A DNA stretch of 64,000 nt from Sphaerisporangium sp. TRM90804 (GTDB taxonomy: Bacteria; Actinomycetota; Actinomycetes; Streptosporangiales; Streptosporangiaceae): NCBI RefSeq assembly GCF_029846175.1, contig NZ_JARWAC010000026.1, positions 1 through 64,000 on the forward strand. Direction: 5' to 3'. This document shows, piece by piece, positions 8,247-18,721 of the stretch. The notes beneath the pieces are model-generated. The model was not told the origin of the DNA and made no database searches. It was given only the letters and a program-made list of their open reading frames with translations. Position numbers and translations under genes: made by a program. Numbering within the stretch: position 1 is the first letter of the stretch; every line of letters begins with the position of its first letter.

Positions 8247-9068
8247 ATGAACGTTGAGACCGGCGGGCGGATCGCGCGATGGCGGCAGGCCGGCGCTGAG
8301 CGGCGGGCCGCCAACGCCGCTGCCAACCTGGGGCGGCAGCCTCCGTTTCCCGGGCGGTGGGTGAGCGGCGTGGCGCTGATCTGCGGGCCCATTCTGCTCA
8401 TGACCGGGATTCTGCTGCGCTCACAGTTCCACTACTTCTTCCCGGACCAGCTCGCCGCCTACACCCGGCACCCCACCCTCATCACCGTCTCCTACGCCTG
8501 CTTCGCCTCCGGGGTCGTCCTGCTGTGGCCGGCGGTCATGACACTGGCGCAGCGGATCGCCGCCACCAGCCCGCTGTGGGGGATCTGGGGCGGCTGCCTG
8601 GTGATCGTCGGGCTGTTCACCCGCACCTTCCAGTTCGGCACCGACCATCTGGCCTTCCACCTCACCGACAGCCTCGGCCTGCAAACCATGATCAACGCCA
8701 TCGACGCCTACTACCTGGCATGGCGCGACACCCACTGGCACCCGTTCAGGTCGCTGTCCGGACCGGCCTTCTTCGGCTGGATGGTGCTGGCCATCGGCGC
8801 CTACCGCTCCGGCGCTCTCGGGCTGGGCCGGTCGATCGCGCTCGGCCTGATGTCGGCGCTCGCCATCGGCACGCTCAAAGGCACCGAACCGCAGTCCGTC
8901 ATCGCCGCGGGCGGCCTCTGCGTCGCGCTCATCCCCCTGGGCATCTCGCTGCTCCGCAGCGGCCCCCCGCCGAGCAGGCGTGCCATCATCTGGATCATCG
9001 TCCTCGTCGCATGGCTCGTCTTCGGCGCGACCCTCGGCCCGACCCTGGCCCCGTTCACCCGAGGCTGA
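8247..9068 (+). CDS. Multi-pass integral membrane protein of unknown function
   Basis: A 273-residue membrane protein. A basic N-terminus of about 30 residues (RIARWRQAGAERRAANAAA) is followed by about seven hydrophobic segments, for example WVSGVALICGPILLMTGILL, SYACFASGVVLLWPAVMTL, GGLCVALIPLGISLL and IIWIIVLVAWLVFGATLG. A conserved-looking loop, HLAFHLTDSLGLQ, carries two histidines. I do not recognise a family with certainty. ATG 8247 is preceded by GGGTGGG. It is convergent with the LacI regulator, with a 95-bp gap. It could be a permease-like or sensor protein. Confidence 0.7.
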   Translation: MNVETGGRIARWRQAGAERRAANAAANLGRQPPFPGRWVSGVALICGPILLMTGILLRSQFHYFFPDQLAAYTRHPTLITVSYACFASGVVLLWPAVMTLAQRIAATSPLWGIWGGCLVIVGLFTRTFQFGTDHLAFHLTDSLGLQTMINAIDAYYLAWRDTHWHPFRSLSGPAFFGWMVLAIGAYRSGALGLGRSIALGLMSALAIGTLKGTEPQSVIAAGGLCVALIPLGISLLRSGPPPSRRAIIWIIVLVAWLVFGATLGPTLAPFTRG

Positions 9069-9163
9069 CGACGGCTCGCCCTCACCGGGTACACCGGAAC
9101 AGACCCCGCGCGGTGACCTGGAGATCTGCGGTCCAGGAGGTCTGGAACTGGAGAAGGCGCTGG

Positions 9164-10180
9164 TCAGGGGGTGGGGGGCGGGGTGGGGACGGTGCTTTCT
9201 CTGATGAGGAGGCGGTAGTCGGCGCGCATTTCCCAGGGGGGGCGGTGGATGGAGCCGTCGACTCGCTGTTTGAGGAGGTTGACGGCTATCTGGGCCAGCT
9301 GCGCCTTGTCGGGGGCGACGGTGGTGAGGGTGGGGGTGCTGAACCTGCCGTCTTCGATGTCGTCGAGGCCGGCCACGGCGATGTCCTGGGGGACGCGCAG
9401 GCCTGACGACAGGATGGTGCGCAGGGCGCCCAGGGCCAGCAGGTCGTTGAAGCAGAAGACGGCGTCGGGGGGGTCGCCGGAGGCGAGGACGGCGGCCATG
9501 GCGGCGGCGCCGTCGGCGCGGCGGTAGCGGTCGACCTTGATGACGTGCTCGGGCAGGCCGTGGGCGCTCATGGCCTCGCGGTAGCCGGCCAGGCGCAGGG
9601 GGGCGGTGCCGCTGTCGGCGTTGTCCTGGGCGCCGAGGGCGACCACCCGGGTGCGGCCGAGGTCGATGAGGTGCTCGGTGACGTCCCGGGCGGCGCGCAC
9701 GTTGTCGATGGCGACGTGGTCGGCCGGGCCGTCGTGGATGCGCTCCCCCAGCAGCACCAGCGCCGTGTCGTCGGTACGCCCGGCCAGCTCGTCGGCGCCG
9801 ATGGCGGCCGGGCTGAGGATGAGGCCGTCGACGCGGTGGTCGCGCACGCCGTCGATCACCTGGCGTTCGCGGGCCAGGTCGCCGCCGGTGCGCTCGATGA
9901 CGACGATCCAGCGGTGCTCGGCGGCGGCGTCGATCACGAAGCGGGACAGCTCGGCGAAGTAGGGCTCGTCGATCTCCGGCAGGGCGAGCGCGATCACGCC
10001 GGTGCGGCCCTGGCGCAGGTTGCGCGCCGACAGGTTGGGCCGGTAGTCGAGCTTGGACAGTGCCTGCTCGACCTTGGCCCGCGTGACGGGTGAGACGTGG
10101 GTGTAGCCGTTCACCACGTTGGAGACGGTCTTCACCGAGACGCCGGCCAGGTTCGCGACGTCGCGCAGGCTGGCTCCCAC
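9164..10180 (-). CDS. LacI-family transcriptional regulator (arabinose/arabinan utilisation)
   Basis: A 338-residue repressor. The N-terminal LacI helix-turn-helix and hinge read VGASLRDVANLAGVSVKTVS and YRPNLSARNLRQGRTG. A periplasmic-binding-protein-like sensor follows (ALALPEIDEPYFAELSRF to the end), with VAGLDDIEDG and the C-terminal TVAPDKAQLAQIAVNLL typical of the family. GTG 10180 is preferred because GGGAAGGGGG lies just upstream; GTG 10210 is in frame. It diverges from the arabinofuranosidase-transporter operon, and the long inverted repeat at 10306-10328 is the obvious operator. An arabino-oligosaccharide or arabinose is the likely inducer. Confidence 0.92.
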   Translation of the reverse strand: MGASLRDVANLAGVSVKTVSNVVNGYTHVSPVTRAKVEQALSKLDYRPNLSARNLRQGRTGVIALALPEIDEPYFAELSRFVIDAAAEHRWIVVIERTGGDLARERQVIDGVRDHRVDGLILSPAAIGADELAGRTDDTALVLLGERIHDGPADHVAIDNVRAARDVTEHLIDLGRTRVVALGAQDNADSGTAPLRLAGYREAMSAHGLPEHVIKVDRYRRADGAAAMAAVLASGDPPDAVFCFNDLLALGALRTILSSGLRVPQDIAVAGLDDIEDGRFSTPTLTTVAPDKAQLAQIAVNLLKQRVDGSIHRPPWEMRADYRLLIRESTVPTPPPTP

Positions 10181-10305
10181 CGCGCCCCCTTCCCTCGAAC
10201 ACCCGGCCACGCGGCGGCGCCGGGCGGGTCATACCCCTGCTCAACGGCCGGAACAGGCCGCGGCATCGATCGTAACGTGACGGTCTCGCTCCTCGTCCAC
10301 CGGTT

Positions 10306-10328
10306 TACAACGTTGAAACAACGTTGTA
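10306..10328. promoter_or_regulatory. Double LacI-type operator in front of the GH51-ABC operon
   Basis: Ten-bp arms TACAACGTTG and CAACGTTGTA form a perfect inverted repeat around AAA. Each arm holds its own 8-bp palindrome CAACGTTG (10308-10315 and 10319-10326), with centres 11 bp apart, one helical turn. Such CG-centred palindromes are typical of LacI-family sites. The element lies 41-63 bp before the GH51 start, between the divergent regulator and operon. Confidence 0.8.
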
Positions 10329-10368
10329 CAAAGCAGAACAAACGTCTCACGACAGGATGGTCCAGGCC

Positions 10369-11883
10369 TTGGCCACAACAGCTCGCCTCACCCTTGATCC
10401 CTCGTTCCGGATCGGCCGGGTGGAGCCGCGCCTGTTCGGCTCGTTCGTCGAGCACATGGGCCGCAGCGTCTACACCGGCGTGTTCGAGCCCGGACACCCG
10501 CTGGCCGACGCCGACGGCTTCCGCACCGACGTGCTGGAGCTGACCCGGGAGCTGGGCGTCACGCTGGTGCGCTACCCCGGCGGGAACTTCGTCTCCAACT
10601 ACCGCTGGGAGGACGGCGTCGGCCCGGTGGAGGAGCGCCCCGAGCGCCTGGACTTCGCCTGGCGCAGCCGCGAGGACAACAGCTTCGGGCTCAACGAGTT
10701 CATGGCCTGGGCCGCCAAGGCCGGCGTCGAGCCGATGATGGCGCTCAACCTGGGCACCCGGGGCGTGGCCGAGGCGCTGGAGCTGGTGGAGTACGCCAAC
10801 TACCCCGGCGGCACCCGCCTGTCGGAGCTGCGCCGCTCGCACGGCGTGGACAAGCCGCACGACGTCCGCCTGTGGTGCCTGGGCAACGAGCTGGACGGCC
10901 CCTGGCAGATGGGCCACAAGACGGCCGCCGAGTACGGGCGGCTGGCCGCCGAGACCGCCAGGGCGCTCAAGCGCTTCGACCCCGGCCTGTCGCTGGTGGC
11001 CTGCGGAAGCTCCAACAGCGGCATCGCCACCTTCGGCTCCTGGGAGGCCGAGGTGCTGGAGGCCACCTACGGGATGGTCGACTACATCTCGCTGCACGCC
11101 TACTACGACCCCTCCGACGGGGACGTCGACTCCTTCCTGGCCAGCGGCGCCGACATGGAGCACATGATCAAGTCGATCGCGGCGACCGCCGACCACGTCG
11201 GCGCCAAGCTGCGCGACCGCAGGAAGATCATGTTGTCGTTCGACGAGTGGAACGTCTGGTACCAGAGCCGCTTCGGCGGGGAGTCGTCGCTGGAGTGGTC
11301 GCGGCACCCTCGGCTGATCGAGGACGCCTACGACGTCACCGACGCCGTCGTGGTCGGCAGCCTGCTCATCACGCTGCTGCGCAACGCCGACCGGGTGGGC
11401 GTCGCCTGCCAGGCCCAGCTCGCCAACGTGATCGCGCCGATCATGACCGAGCCCGGCGGCCCGGCGTGGCGGCAGACGATCTTCCACCCGTTCGCGCTGA
11501 CCGCGCGGCACGCCCGGGGGCGGGTGCTGCGCGTCGAGCCCGACTCCCCCACGATCACCACGGGCAGGTACGGCGACGTGCCCGCGCTGTGGGCGACCGC
11601 CACACACGACGAGGCGACCGGCGAGATCACCCTGTTCGCCGTCAACCGCGACCGGCACGGCCCCTGTGAGGTGGAGATCACCCTCCCCGGCGGCATGCGC
11701 GTGGCCGAGCACCTGGAGCTGGCCGACGACGACCCGACCGCACGCAACTCCGCAGGTCAGCCCGACCGTGTCGTCCCCCGGGCCGGTGCCGGCACGAGCC
11801 TCGACGGCGGTCGCGGCACGCTCCGCCTTCCGCCCGTTTCATGGAGTATCGTCCGTTTCGCTCCCCTTGTCCCCCAGGAGTAG
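10369..11883 (+). CDS. GH51 alpha-L-arabinofuranosidase
   Basis: A 504-residue intracellular glycoside hydrolase family 51 enzyme releasing terminal arabinofuranose from arabino-oligosaccharides. The acid/base is E174 in WCLGNELDGPWQ and the nucleophile is E293 in LSFDEWNVWY; these numbers are almost identical to the E175/E294 pair of Geobacillus AbfA. That agreement and the N-terminus ATTARLTLDPSF favour the TTG at 10369, with AGGATGG 8 nt upstream; ATG 10357 is in frame. No signal peptide is present, fitting action on sugars imported by the transporter encoded next. The stop is followed by the binding-protein start after 3 nt. Confidence 0.93.
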   Translation: MATTARLTLDPSFRIGRVEPRLFGSFVEHMGRSVYTGVFEPGHPLADADGFRTDVLELTRELGVTLVRYPGGNFVSNYRWEDGVGPVEERPERLDFAWRSREDNSFGLNEFMAWAAKAGVEPMMALNLGTRGVAEALELVEYANYPGGTRLSELRRSHGVDKPHDVRLWCLGNELDGPWQMGHKTAAEYGRLAAETARALKRFDPGLSLVACGSSNSGIATFGSWEAEVLEATYGMVDYISLHAYYDPSDGDVDSFLASGADMEHMIKSIAATADHVGAKLRDRRKIMLSFDEWNVWYQSRFGGESSLEWSRHPRLIEDAYDVTDAVVVGSLLITLLRNADRVGVACQAQLANVIAPIMTEPGGPAWRQTIFHPFALTARHARGRVLRVEPDSPTITTGRYGDVPALWATATHDEATGEITLFAVNRDRHGPCEVEITLPGGMRVAEHLELADDDPTARNSAGQPDRVVPRAGAGTSLDGGRGTLRLPPVSWSIVRFAPLVPQE

Positions 11884-11886
11884 CTC

Positions 11887-13227
11887 ATGACCAGCCCACT
11901 GTCCCGCCGCTCGTTCCTCGGCATGTCCGGCGCCGTCGGCCTCACCGCGGCCCTGGCCGCCTGCGGCGGCGGCTCCAAGATCGGGGCCGGCTCCGGCGCC
12001 CCCGCCCCGGCGGCGCCCACCTTCTCCGGCGGCGAGTACGCCGGGCCCAAGGTGAGCCTGGACTTCTGGAACGGCTTCACCGGCGGGGACGGCCCGCACA
12101 TGCGCTCCATGCTGGCGGCGTTCAACAAGGAGTACTCCGGCCGCATCGAGGTGCGCAACGTCACCCGGCGCTGGGAGGACCTCTACCCGGCGATGCCCAC
12201 GGCCATCAGCGCGGGCAAGGGCCCGGACGTCGCGGTCATCCACAACGACTGGATCGGCAGCTTCGCCGCCCGCCAGGTGCTCACCCCCCTGGACGACGTC
12301 GTGTCCGCGCTGAAGCTGACCGAGTCGGACTTCATCCCCGCCGTGTGGCAGGCGGGCGTCTACGGCGGCAAGCGCTTCAGCGTCCCCCTGGACGTGCACT
12401 GCCTGGGCGACTACTGGAACGCCGCCCACCTGGACAAGATCGGCCTCAAGGAGGCCCCCGCCGACAAGGCGACCTACGAGCAGGCGCTCGGCGAGCTGAC
12501 CGAGGCCGGGATCGCCGACCCGTTCTGGATGCCCAGCAAGTGGCCAGCCCACCTGATGTTCATGTCGCTGGTGTGGCAGTTCGGCGGCGAGCTGTACAGC
12601 GAGGACGGCGCCAAGGCCCTGTGGGGCTCGGAGCAGGCGACGGCGGCGCTGTCGTGGATGGTCGAGCAGATCGACAAGGGCAACAGCCCGGGCAAGGTCG
12701 CGATCGACACCCAGTACGCCGCCTTCAAGAACGACAAGACCAGTTTCACCTGGGACGGCATCTGGCAGATCAACGACCTGAAGACCAACGCGCCCAACCT
12801 GCGCTGGGGCCTGTCGCCCATCCCGGTCATCGGCGAGAGCGCCGCCGTCTGGAGCGCCTCGCACAACTTCGTCATGACCTCCCAGACGGCCCGCAGCGCC
12901 GACAAGATGCAGGCCGCGAAGTTCTTCGTCGACTACATGAGCCGGCGGTCCACCGAGTGGGCCAAGGCCGGCATGATCCCGGCCCGCAACTCCGCGCGGC
13001 AGGACCCGGCCGTCGCCGACCTCCCGCAGATCAAGCTCGCCCAGGACCTGACCGCGTTCCACTTCCTGCCCGCGCTTCCCGGCGTCGGCGACGTGCAGTC
13101 CAAGGCCCTGGAACTGGCGGTCGCCAAGGCCGTGCTCAAGCAGGCGAGCCCGGCCGACGCGCTGCGGGACGGCGTCGCGAGCGCCGACAAGCTGCTGGCC
13201 GAGAACAAGAGGAAGTACGCCCGGTGA
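11887..13227 (+). CDS. Extracellular sugar-binding lipoprotein of ABC importer
   Basis: A 446-residue family 1 extracellular solute-binding protein. The signal region has a twin-arginine stretch (RRSFLG) and a lipobox LAAC with the lipidated cysteine at residue 26, so it is probably exported by Tat and anchored to the membrane. The mature part shows the usual binding-protein segments (VSLDFWNGFTGGDG, AISAGKGPDVAVIHND, KFFVDYMSRRSTEW). AGGAG lies just before the ATG, overlapping the GH51 stop region. Its place between an arabinofuranosidase and two sugar permeases suggests arabinose-containing oligosaccharides as ligand. Confidence 0.93.
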   Translation: MTSPLSRRSFLGMSGAVGLTAALAACGGGSKIGAGSGAPAPAAPTFSGGEYAGPKVSLDFWNGFTGGDGPHMRSMLAAFNKEYSGRIEVRNVTRRWEDLYPAMPTAISAGKGPDVAVIHNDWIGSFAARQVLTPLDDVVSALKLTESDFIPAVWQAGVYGGKRFSVPLDVHCLGDYWNAAHLDKIGLKEAPADKATYEQALGELTEAGIADPFWMPSKWPAHLMFMSLVWQFGGELYSEDGAKALWGSEQATAALSWMVEQIDKGNSPGKVAIDTQYAAFKNDKTSFTWDGIWQINDLKTNAPNLRWGLSPIPVIGESAAVWSASHNFVMTSQTARSADKMQAAKFFVDYMSRRSTEWAKAGMIPARNSARQDPAVADLPQIKLAQDLTAFHFLPALPGVGDVQSKALELAVAKAVLKQASPADALRDGVASADKLLAENKRKYAR

Positions 13228-14162
13228 GTCTGCTCACCCGGCCCGGCGGCGTGGAGGAGGTGGCCTTCGCCGCCTCCTCCGGGACCTCCGCCCGCCGGAT
13301 GAACCGGTGGACGCCGTACGCCTTCCTCGCCCCCTACCTGGTGCTGTTCGCCGTCTTCATGGTCCTTCCCATCGGTTTCGGCTTCTGGACCAGCCTGCAC
13401 GAATGGGACATCACCCTGCCGTCCAAGCCGTTCGTCGGGCTCGGCAACTACGCCGACCTGTTCGACCCCTCCAGCGTGGACGGCTCGCGCTTCTGGACGG
13501 CGATGCGGGCGACCGGGATCTTCACCGTGGCGTCGGTGCCGCTGCTCATCGGGCTGCCGCTGCTGGTGGCGCTGCTGATGAACGGCCGGTTCGGCGGCCG
13601 CAACGTGTACCGGGCCGTCTACTTCGCGCCGTACGTGCTCGGGGTGGCCGTCGTCGGCTTCGTCTGGCGCTACCTGCTGGACGGCAACATCGGCCTGGTC
13701 AACCACTACCTGGGCCTGGACGTGCAGTGGACGACCGACCTGCCGGCCGCGTGGGTCGCGCTGGTGGGCGTCACCGTCTGGTGGACGCTCGGCCTGAACG
13801 CGGTCATCTTCCTCGCCGGCCTGCAGGACATCCCACGCGAGCTGTACGAGGCGGCGATGGTGGACGGCGCGGGCCCGCTGGCGCGGTTCCGCTCGGTGAC
13901 GCTGCCCGGCCTGCGGCCGGTGAGCGTGTTCGTGGTCAACGCCACCATCCTGGCCTCGGCCAACATGTTCGGCCAGTCGTACCTGCTCACGTCGGGAGCC
14001 CCCGCCGACCAGACCAAGACCGCGATCTACCTGATCGCCGAGACCGGCCTGCGGCAGTTCGACATGGGCACCGCCTCGTCGATGAGCTTCGTGCTCGCCG
14101 GGTTCCTGATGTGCGCGAGCGCCCTGGTGTTCGCCGCCTTCCGCGACAGGGGGCGGCGATGA
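13224..14162 (+). CDS. ABC sugar permease, first subunit (MalF type)
   Basis: A 312-residue permease with six predicted helices, starting at YAFLAPYLVLFAVFMVLP. The EAA loop that docks the ATPase reads YEAAMVDGAGPLARFRSVTLP. The GTG start overlaps the binding-protein stop in GTGA, indicating translational coupling. It pairs with the next gene to form the membrane channel. No ATPase gene is present in the operon; actinomycetes usually energise such CUT1 importers with a shared MsiK ATPase. Confidence 0.93.
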   Translation: MSLLTRPGGVEEVAFAASSGTSARRMNRWTPYAFLAPYLVLFAVFMVLPIGFGFWTSLHEWDITLPSKPFVGLGNYADLFDPSSVDGSRFWTAMRATGIFTVASVPLLIGLPLLVALLMNGRFGGRNVYRAVYFAPYVLGVAVVGFVWRYLLDGNIGLVNHYLGLDVQWTTDLPAAWVALVGVTVWWTLGLNAVIFLAGLQDIPRELYEAAMVDGAGPLARFRSVTLPGLRPVSVFVVNATILASANMFGQSYLLTSGAPADQTKTAIYLIAETGLRQFDMGTASSMSFVLAGFLMCASALVFAAFRDRGRR

Positions 14163-14998
14163 GCGCCCCGTCGGCCGTGCGGGTGCGGCGCGCCCTGCTG
14201 CACCTGGTGCTGGCCGTGGTCGCCGCCCTCTACATCAGCCCGCTGGTGTACATGGTGACCACGTCGTTCAAGACACGCGAGGGGGCCGGGTCGACCACCC
14301 CGCAGTGGATCCCCTCCCCCGCCACGACCGGGGCCTACCGGGAGATCCTCGACAGCGCCGACAGCCCGATCATGACGTGGTTCGCCAACAGCCTGATCGC
14401 GGCGACCGGCCACGCCGTGCTCGTGCTGGCGACCGCCGCCCCGGCCGCGTACGCGCTGGCGCGCCTGAGCTTCCGCGGCCGTTCGACGATCTTCACGGTG
14501 GTGGTGGCGACGCTGTTCGTGCCGCCGGTGGTGCTGCTGGTGCCCAACTTCCTCATCGTCAACGAGCTGGCCTGGGTGGACAGCCTGCCCGCGGTCATCG
14601 TCCCCGCCGCGGCCGGCGCCTTCGGGGTGTTCTTCCTGCGGCAGTTCTTCCTCACGCTGCCCGCCGAGCTGGAGGAGGCCGCCGAGCTGGACGGCTGCAA
14701 CCGGTGGCAGATCTTCACCACCATCGCGCTGCCGCTGGCCAAGCCCGCGCTGGTCACGCTTTTCCTGCTGTCGTTCCTCACCAACTGGAACGACTTCCTG
14801 TGGCCGATCTACGTGCTGCTCAGCCCGGACGCGCTGACGCTGCCCGCCGGCCTGGGCAACTTCCAGAGCGCCAACACCATCCGCTACGACCTGCTGATGG
14901 CCGGCGCCGTGATCGCCAGCGTGCCGGTGATCCTGCTGTACCTGGTGGCCCAGCGCTGGGTCATCGAGGGCATCTCCCGGTCGGGCCTGAAGGGCTGA
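14159..14998 (+). CDS. ABC sugar permease, second subunit (MalG type)
   Basis: A 279-residue carbohydrate permease. The EAA motif is LEEAAELDGCNRWQIFTTI, ending in ALPLAKPAL, and the C-terminus QRWVIEGISRSGLKG is typical of MalG-like subunits. It begins with ATGA overlapping the stop of the first permease. It is the last gene of the GH51 operon and is followed after 11 bp by a strong hairpin terminator. Confidence 0.93.
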   Translation: MSAPSAVRVRRALLHLVLAVVAALYISPLVYMVTTSFKTREGAGSTTPQWIPSPATTGAYREILDSADSPIMTWFANSLIAATGHAVLVLATAAPAAYALARLSFRGRSTIFTVVVATLFVPPVVLLVPNFLIVNELAWVDSLPAVIVPAAAGAFGVFFLRQFFLTLPAELEEAAELDGCNRWQIFTTIALPLAKPALVTLFLLSFLTNWNDFLWPIYVLLSPDALTLPAGLGNFQSANTIRYDLLMAGAVIASVPVILLYLVAQRWVIEGISRSGLKG

Positions 14999-15009
14999 CC
15001 GGAAAGGCG

Positions 15010-15039
15010 AGGCCCCGCACCGGTGCCGGTGCGGGGCCT
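15010..15039. terminator. Bidirectional terminator between the arabinoside operon and GH3
   Basis: Fourteen-bp arms AGGCCCCGCACCGG and CCGGTGCGGGGCCT form a perfect hairpin around TG. It sits between two convergent stop codons (14998 and 15062). There is no T-run, as is usual for actinomycete terminators. Confidence 0.8.
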
Positions 15040-15061
15040 GCCGCCGTTCAGCGGTGCGGGG

Positions 15062-17722
<2,661 letters not shown>

Positions 17723-17821
17723 CGACGAGTCCGTTCTCGAGGCGCGCAACGATCACCCCGGCCAGGGGGGCGCGCTTGGCCGATCTTTGCCCTGTAACGC
17801 TGCGGAGTCAAGAGCCTCACT

Positions 17822-17831
17822 AGAGCGCTCT
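17822..17831. promoter_or_regulatory. CebR/CelR-like operator (GH3 proximal)
   Basis: Palindrome AGAGCGCTCT, 100 bp before the GH3 start. The core GAGCGCTC is the centre of the TGGGAGCGCTCCCA box bound by CebR in Streptomyces and CelR in Thermobifida, LacI-family sensors of cellobiose. The match is to the 8-bp core plus one flanking base each side. Confidence 0.6.
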
Positions 17832-17941
17832 CCCTCCTGGGAGGCGCGGCGGCCTTCGGGGCCCTGACGTCGATCTCCACGCTGATCATGGGGATGGCGA
17901 ACCCGCCCGGCACCCCTTGGCCGCGGCTCTCCGGACGACCA

Positions 17942-17953
17942 GAGAGCGCTCTC
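17942..17953. promoter_or_regulatory. CebR/CelR-like operator (LPMO proximal)
   Basis: Perfect 12-bp palindrome GAGAGCGCTCTC, 118-120 bp from the first copy and about 140 bp before the LPMO start. Two spaced copies between divergent genes could support repression of both by one LacI-type regulator. Confidence 0.6.
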
Positions 17954-18039
17954 CGCCCTCGGCCCGCCCCTCTCGACCGTCAGGAGCGGGCCGAAGTTCT
18001 TGACATCGCGCCGAGAATCTTGTCAGTGGACCATTTACT

Positions 18040-18058
18040 GTTAAGAAACTTTCTTTCA
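18040..18058. promoter_or_regulatory. Hyphenated repeat GTTAAGAAA-C-TTTCTTTCA before LPMO
   Basis: Arms AAGAAA (18043-18048) and TTTCTT (18050-18055) flank one C. The element lies about 40 bp before the LPMO start and resembles GTTAGGAA-GGT-TTCCTAAC in front of the GH9 cellulase. A common regulator of secreted cellulolytic genes is plausible but unproven. Confidence 0.4.
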
Positions 18059-18093
18059 GAATAGGAGCACCCCCCCAGCAAAGGAGCAAGGAC

Positions 18094-18600
18094 ATGCGAA
18101 GAGTCATGACCTTCCTGTCGACGGCGGTGATCGCCATCGGTGCCACCCTGTTCATCGCCTCGCCGGCCCAGGCGCACGGGTACATCAACTCGCCCGCGAG
18201 CCGCCAGTACGTGTGCGCCCAGGGCAGGGTCGCCAACTGCGGCGACATCATCTACGAGCCGCAGAGCGTCGAGGGGCCCAAGGGCCTGCGCTCCTGCCAC
18301 GGCGGCGTGGGCCGCTTCGCCCAGCTCAGCGACGAGAGCAAGCCCTGGCCGGCCACCCGGGTGGGCAGCAGCGTCACCTTCAACTGGACGCTGACGGCCC
18401 GCCACGCCACCAGCACGTGGGAGTACTACATCGGCAGCACCCGCATCGCGGTGTTCAACGACGGCGGCCGCCAGCCCGGCGCCACGGTCTCGCACAACGT
18501 GAACCTCGGCAGCCGGACCGGCCGCTTCAAGGTCCTGGCGATCTGGAACATCGCCGACACCGCCAACGCGTTCTACAACTGCGTCGACCTGCAGAGGTAG
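18094..18600 (+). CDS. Secreted AA10 lytic polysaccharide monooxygenase
   Basis: A 168-residue copper LPMO consisting of the catalytic domain only. The signal peptide ends at A27 in SPAQA, leaving H28 as the mature N-terminal histidine (HGYINSPASRQY). The copper histidine brace is completed by H104 in TARHATSTWEYY. F160 in ANAFYNC is the expected axial aromatic. Cysteines 41, 49, 68 and 163 can form two disulfides. It oxidatively cleaves chitin or cellulose outside the cell. No binding module is attached. The divergent GH3 and the GAGCGCTC operators suggest work on cellulose, but the sequence alone does not settle chitin versus cellulose. AGGAG in AAAGGAGCAAGG precedes the ATG. Confidence 0.95.
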   Translation: MRRVMTFLSTAVIAIGATLFIASPAQAHGYINSPASRQYVCAQGRVANCGDIIYEPQSVEGPKGLRSCHGGVGRFAQLSDESKPWPATRVGSSVTFNWTLTARHATSTWEYYIGSTRIAVFNDGGRQPGATVSHNVNLGSRTGRFKVLAIWNIADTANAFYNCVDLQR

Positions 18601-18637
18601 GCGGGAAGGACGCGTCGCGGCACACGCGCGGCTCATC

Positions 18638-18673
18638 GCCGGCGACCGGCCCGCGGATGGACCGGTCGCCGGC
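18638..18673. terminator. Terminator-like hairpin after the LPMO
   Basis: Twelve-bp arms GCCGGCGACCGG and CCGGTCGCCGGC pair perfectly around a 12-nt loop, 38 bp after the LPMO stop and before the next promoter on the same strand. Confidence 0.7.
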
Positions 18674-18721
18674 CCGGCGCGACCGTGGACGACGGTGATC
18701 TTTACGGCTAGTTTGCCCGGT

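Larger units (their letters stand above)
17723..18093. other. Divergent promoter region of GH3 and LPMO genes
   Basis: A 371-bp regulatory region with no gene. It carries two CebR/CelR-like palindromes (17822-17831 and 17942-17953), a TTGACA at 18000-18005 and the hyphenated repeat AAGAAA-C-TTTCTT at 18043-18055, close to the LPMO start. AT content rises at 18010-18060 as expected for a promoter. Confidence 0.6.
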
